Shown piece after piece: positions 61,617 through 64,000 of a DNA stretch of 64,000 bases. The DNA lies in NCBI GenBank assembly GCA_003508835.1, contig PUFA01000062.1, forward strand, positions 496,001 through 560,000, given 5' to 3'. The notes below the pieces were generated by a model, which had not been told where the DNA came from, did no database searches, and worked only from the letters and a program-made list of their open reading frames with translations. This DNA is from Eonycteris spelaea. Its lineage: Eukaryota > Chordata > Mammalia > Chiroptera > Pteropodidae. Position numbers and translations under genes: made by a program. Each line of letters starts with the position of its first letter. Position 1 is the stretch's first letter.

Positions 61617-64000
61617 TGTCTACTCTCTCTGCCTCTGTTTTTCTTTCTCACACACACACAAATTAAGCAACAAAATAGTGTCTAATGTGAAAGCAGGAGA
61701 ATAGATTACAATGGAAACAAATTAAACATTGCTGATGTTAACTGTAACCACAAAAATATTTATATTTATCCATAATTAAGTAAAAATGATGGAAATTAAT
61801 ATTCAATTAAAGTTTAAGTATTTTTGAAAATATAAAGGACAGCCTACACAGTTGGATATTAAAATCTGAGGAAAATTCCACCACAGATACTTGAAAAATT
61901 TAGCAGCTTGTATGAAATAGCTGAAAGTAAAGAAGCTGCAAGGTATACTTTATACAGAGATGCTTTTCAGTCTCCACTAAAAAAGCAATTTAGAGTCAGG
62001 AGTAGGCTTTAAATAAACATGATTTGGCAAAAAAAAAAAAAATGTTACTTTTCTGCATCTCAATACACCTTTTAACTTACTGAAATATTTATTGACTAAA
62101 ATGCCCATAGACATAACTTTTGCATCTCACCTCAAGCCAGCTTCCATTGTGAAGTACTTCACTTCAAAATGTGTCTGATACTTGTGTCATATCCTTTCAC
62201 TCATATATCTCATGCTTGACAGAATCGTCCTTCATCCCTATTATGACAACAACTCTTTAAAACTTATCAGGTATAATTATTAACCAGTTTTATCTTCAGC
62301 CTGTTCTCACTCTGAATGCCAGATTTTATCCTGAAATCTTGCACCCAAATATATTAAAATAGCTGTACTAAGATTGGAAAATATGATTAAAACTGTTTAT
62401 TTTAACAAGAGTACCCAAACCAGTCTTTCATAGTTTAAGTCTTCATTCAGATTGTAAACTGATGCTGAGAATCAAGCATTAATCTGATAAATACATTCAT
62501 AAAATGTCAACAATATGAGACTCAAGCCCTCACTTACTTCTGTGTTCTTCTATAAACTGGTCCATCAGAATTCAAGTAAAATTAATTTTTTTCAAAGTTT
62601 GAGATTGTTTTAAATATATTTTATCATTTTTGTCACACTTCTTGCCAACATTTCCAAGTATTTCAGGCAGTGACAAAAATTATCTTTATGAATTGCATAT
62701 AAGCATTGATAAGTCCCACCTTTTAAACTACACCATTTTACGAGTCAGAGGGAAAAGAGTGGCAGATTACACTATCAATGCCAGTTTAGAATTTACTAAG
62801 TCAATGAAAAATCCTCTGTGCCCCCAAAAGGAGTTCTAAAAGTTCAGAAATGGCCTTTGTGATGTATGTTAATAAATCTGATCATTCTGACATCATGATA
62901 AAGGTTCTTAAAAATAAAATTTATAAAATGTACCTATGATTGAAGGACCTATCCATTTATAGACTGAAATGTTCCCTTTAGATTCTGTTGAAAAGGTATG
63001 AAGGACCAACTGAAACAAGCTACAACTGACCAGAGAACGGATTCATGTAGTAATTGAGCTTCAGGAGCAGGTTTATTTTTTTTATCCCGGTTGACCTAGC
63101 GTGAACCAATACTTTCCTCTTAGAAATAGTCTGATTTGAATCTCATTAAGCCATGTAAAACATCACAATTTCGACACAGTATGTATTCTAGAAATAAAGG
63201 CTATTAAGTTTTCAGCAGTCATGAAAAGCCTATAATTTATATCTTAGATGATGAGTCTTCAGATGCTTTAAAACTGATTACATTTACATTTTTTGATTTA
63301 ATCATATCTTTTAGCATTACAAAATGATAGCGCACTGTTATACATAAGCAAAACTAGTCTTTCTGACTTATAAAAAAATAAAAATAGTACTAGAAAATTC
63401 CCATGGTTTATACACTTTGTGTTACTGAAAATATCTAATAGTTTATATTACTAGGTATTTATTTTGAAATTAGCATAATTTTTTTAGTCTTAAATTCAGT
63501 GCAATGACCATGAGATTCAGAGTTCAGCATTACTATAATCACAAAAAGATAATATGATCTAGTGTTCAAAATGAGATAGAATTGAAGATGGCGAAAGTAA
63601 CATCATTTTGTGAGTGTCACAACTCAAAATAATGGGTTCTAATTATGAAATGTTGTGTAGCAGCAAAATAGCACAAATATTTAGCAACAAATACTAAATT
63701 CTTATTAAAAGTATGGCTTGTATACATATTTTTATGCATTTCCTAGCTAACAGGTCACTACATATTAACTTTTCATTGTTTTTTGCTGCTTGAGATGAGA
63801 GTACACTATGATGATTTCAAATGGAGACAGCAAACAAGAGCTATAGTGATTTTTTTAAATGTGCTATGTAGTGACAAATATTTCAGAAACATACCCAGCA
63901 AAGGGGCATAGTAATGTTAATAAAATAAATAAGTCCATTTATATAAAAAATAAGACTGTGGGTGAGTCAACATGGTAAGCTGAGTTTTCACTCAACTGAT
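61615..64000. other. AT-rich non-coding to the window end
   Basis: A short (CA)n at about 61650-61662 and A13 near 62030-62042. Weak L2-like wording at 62120-62330 was not strong enough to call. Confidence 0.45.

Noticed and set aside
61391..61704. Arg/Glu- and Ser/Leu-repeat proteins on opposite strands
   Set aside because: Both are translations of the (TC)n microsatellite.
1..64000. CRISPR arrays, operons, riboswitches, bacterial or phage genes
   Set aside because: No regularly spaced repeats or bacterial-type coding density; repeat content is wholly mammalian.

Overview
The window is A+T-rich mammalian nuclear DNA with no intact protein-coding gene. It reads as gene-desert or deep-intron sequence. 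Almost everything recognisable is interspersed repeat: L1, L2, MIR, ERVL/MaLR LTRs, hAT and Tigger DNA transposons, microsatellites, and two SINEs built from 5S rRNA. Repeat family names come from remembered consensus sequences, not from a search.

Organism: the best clue is the SINE pair. The copy at 49438-49660 is a tRNA-Val-like head joined to a full-length 5S rRNA-like body. The copy at 58594-58733 is a 5S-derived body with an A-rich tail and a perfect 13-bp target-site duplication. Hybrid tRNA/5S and plain 5S SINEs (the MEG families) are described from fruit bats (Pteropodidae). There is no Alu, B1/B2, carnivore CAN SINE or ruminant BovB/ART in 64 kb, and the L1 3' end at 34122-34400 looks like the type found in Laurasiatheria. 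A fruit bat is therefore the favoured source. This is inference, not proof.

Layout: 1-7080 is mostly unrecognised AT-rich sequence with one L2 (1740-2520) and a possible antisense LTR (3310-3690). 7085-8860 is an L1 with a 5' inversion, and 9725-10935 is a second, older L1 3' end. 11693-11897 is a weak exon candidate. 15535-18700 is a repeat cluster: MIR, antisense L1, a class III LTR, then the 3' part of an ERVL provirus (pol end with a dUTPase remnant) and its MLT2-type LTR, itself split by an unknown 0.33-kb insert. 19003-19108 is a perfect 36-bp inverted repeat. 20760-20986 is a hAT element and 27746-28101 a Tigger-type element, both with target-site signatures. 28345-35520 holds L2, MER5-like, MIR, L1 and a probable solo LTR. 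43552-44021 is a solo MLT2-type LTR. 47090-56700 holds L2 and MIR relics, the tRNA/5S SINE and a possible conserved non-coding block. 58016-58503 is an MLT1 LTR followed by the 5S SINE; 60861-61340 is L2; 61555-61614 is a long (TC)n.

No gene network or operon-like system exists here. The points most worth checking are the 5S SINEs, the inverted repeat, the mosaic ERVL locus, the twin-primed L1, the exon candidate and a few CpG-retaining unique blocks.
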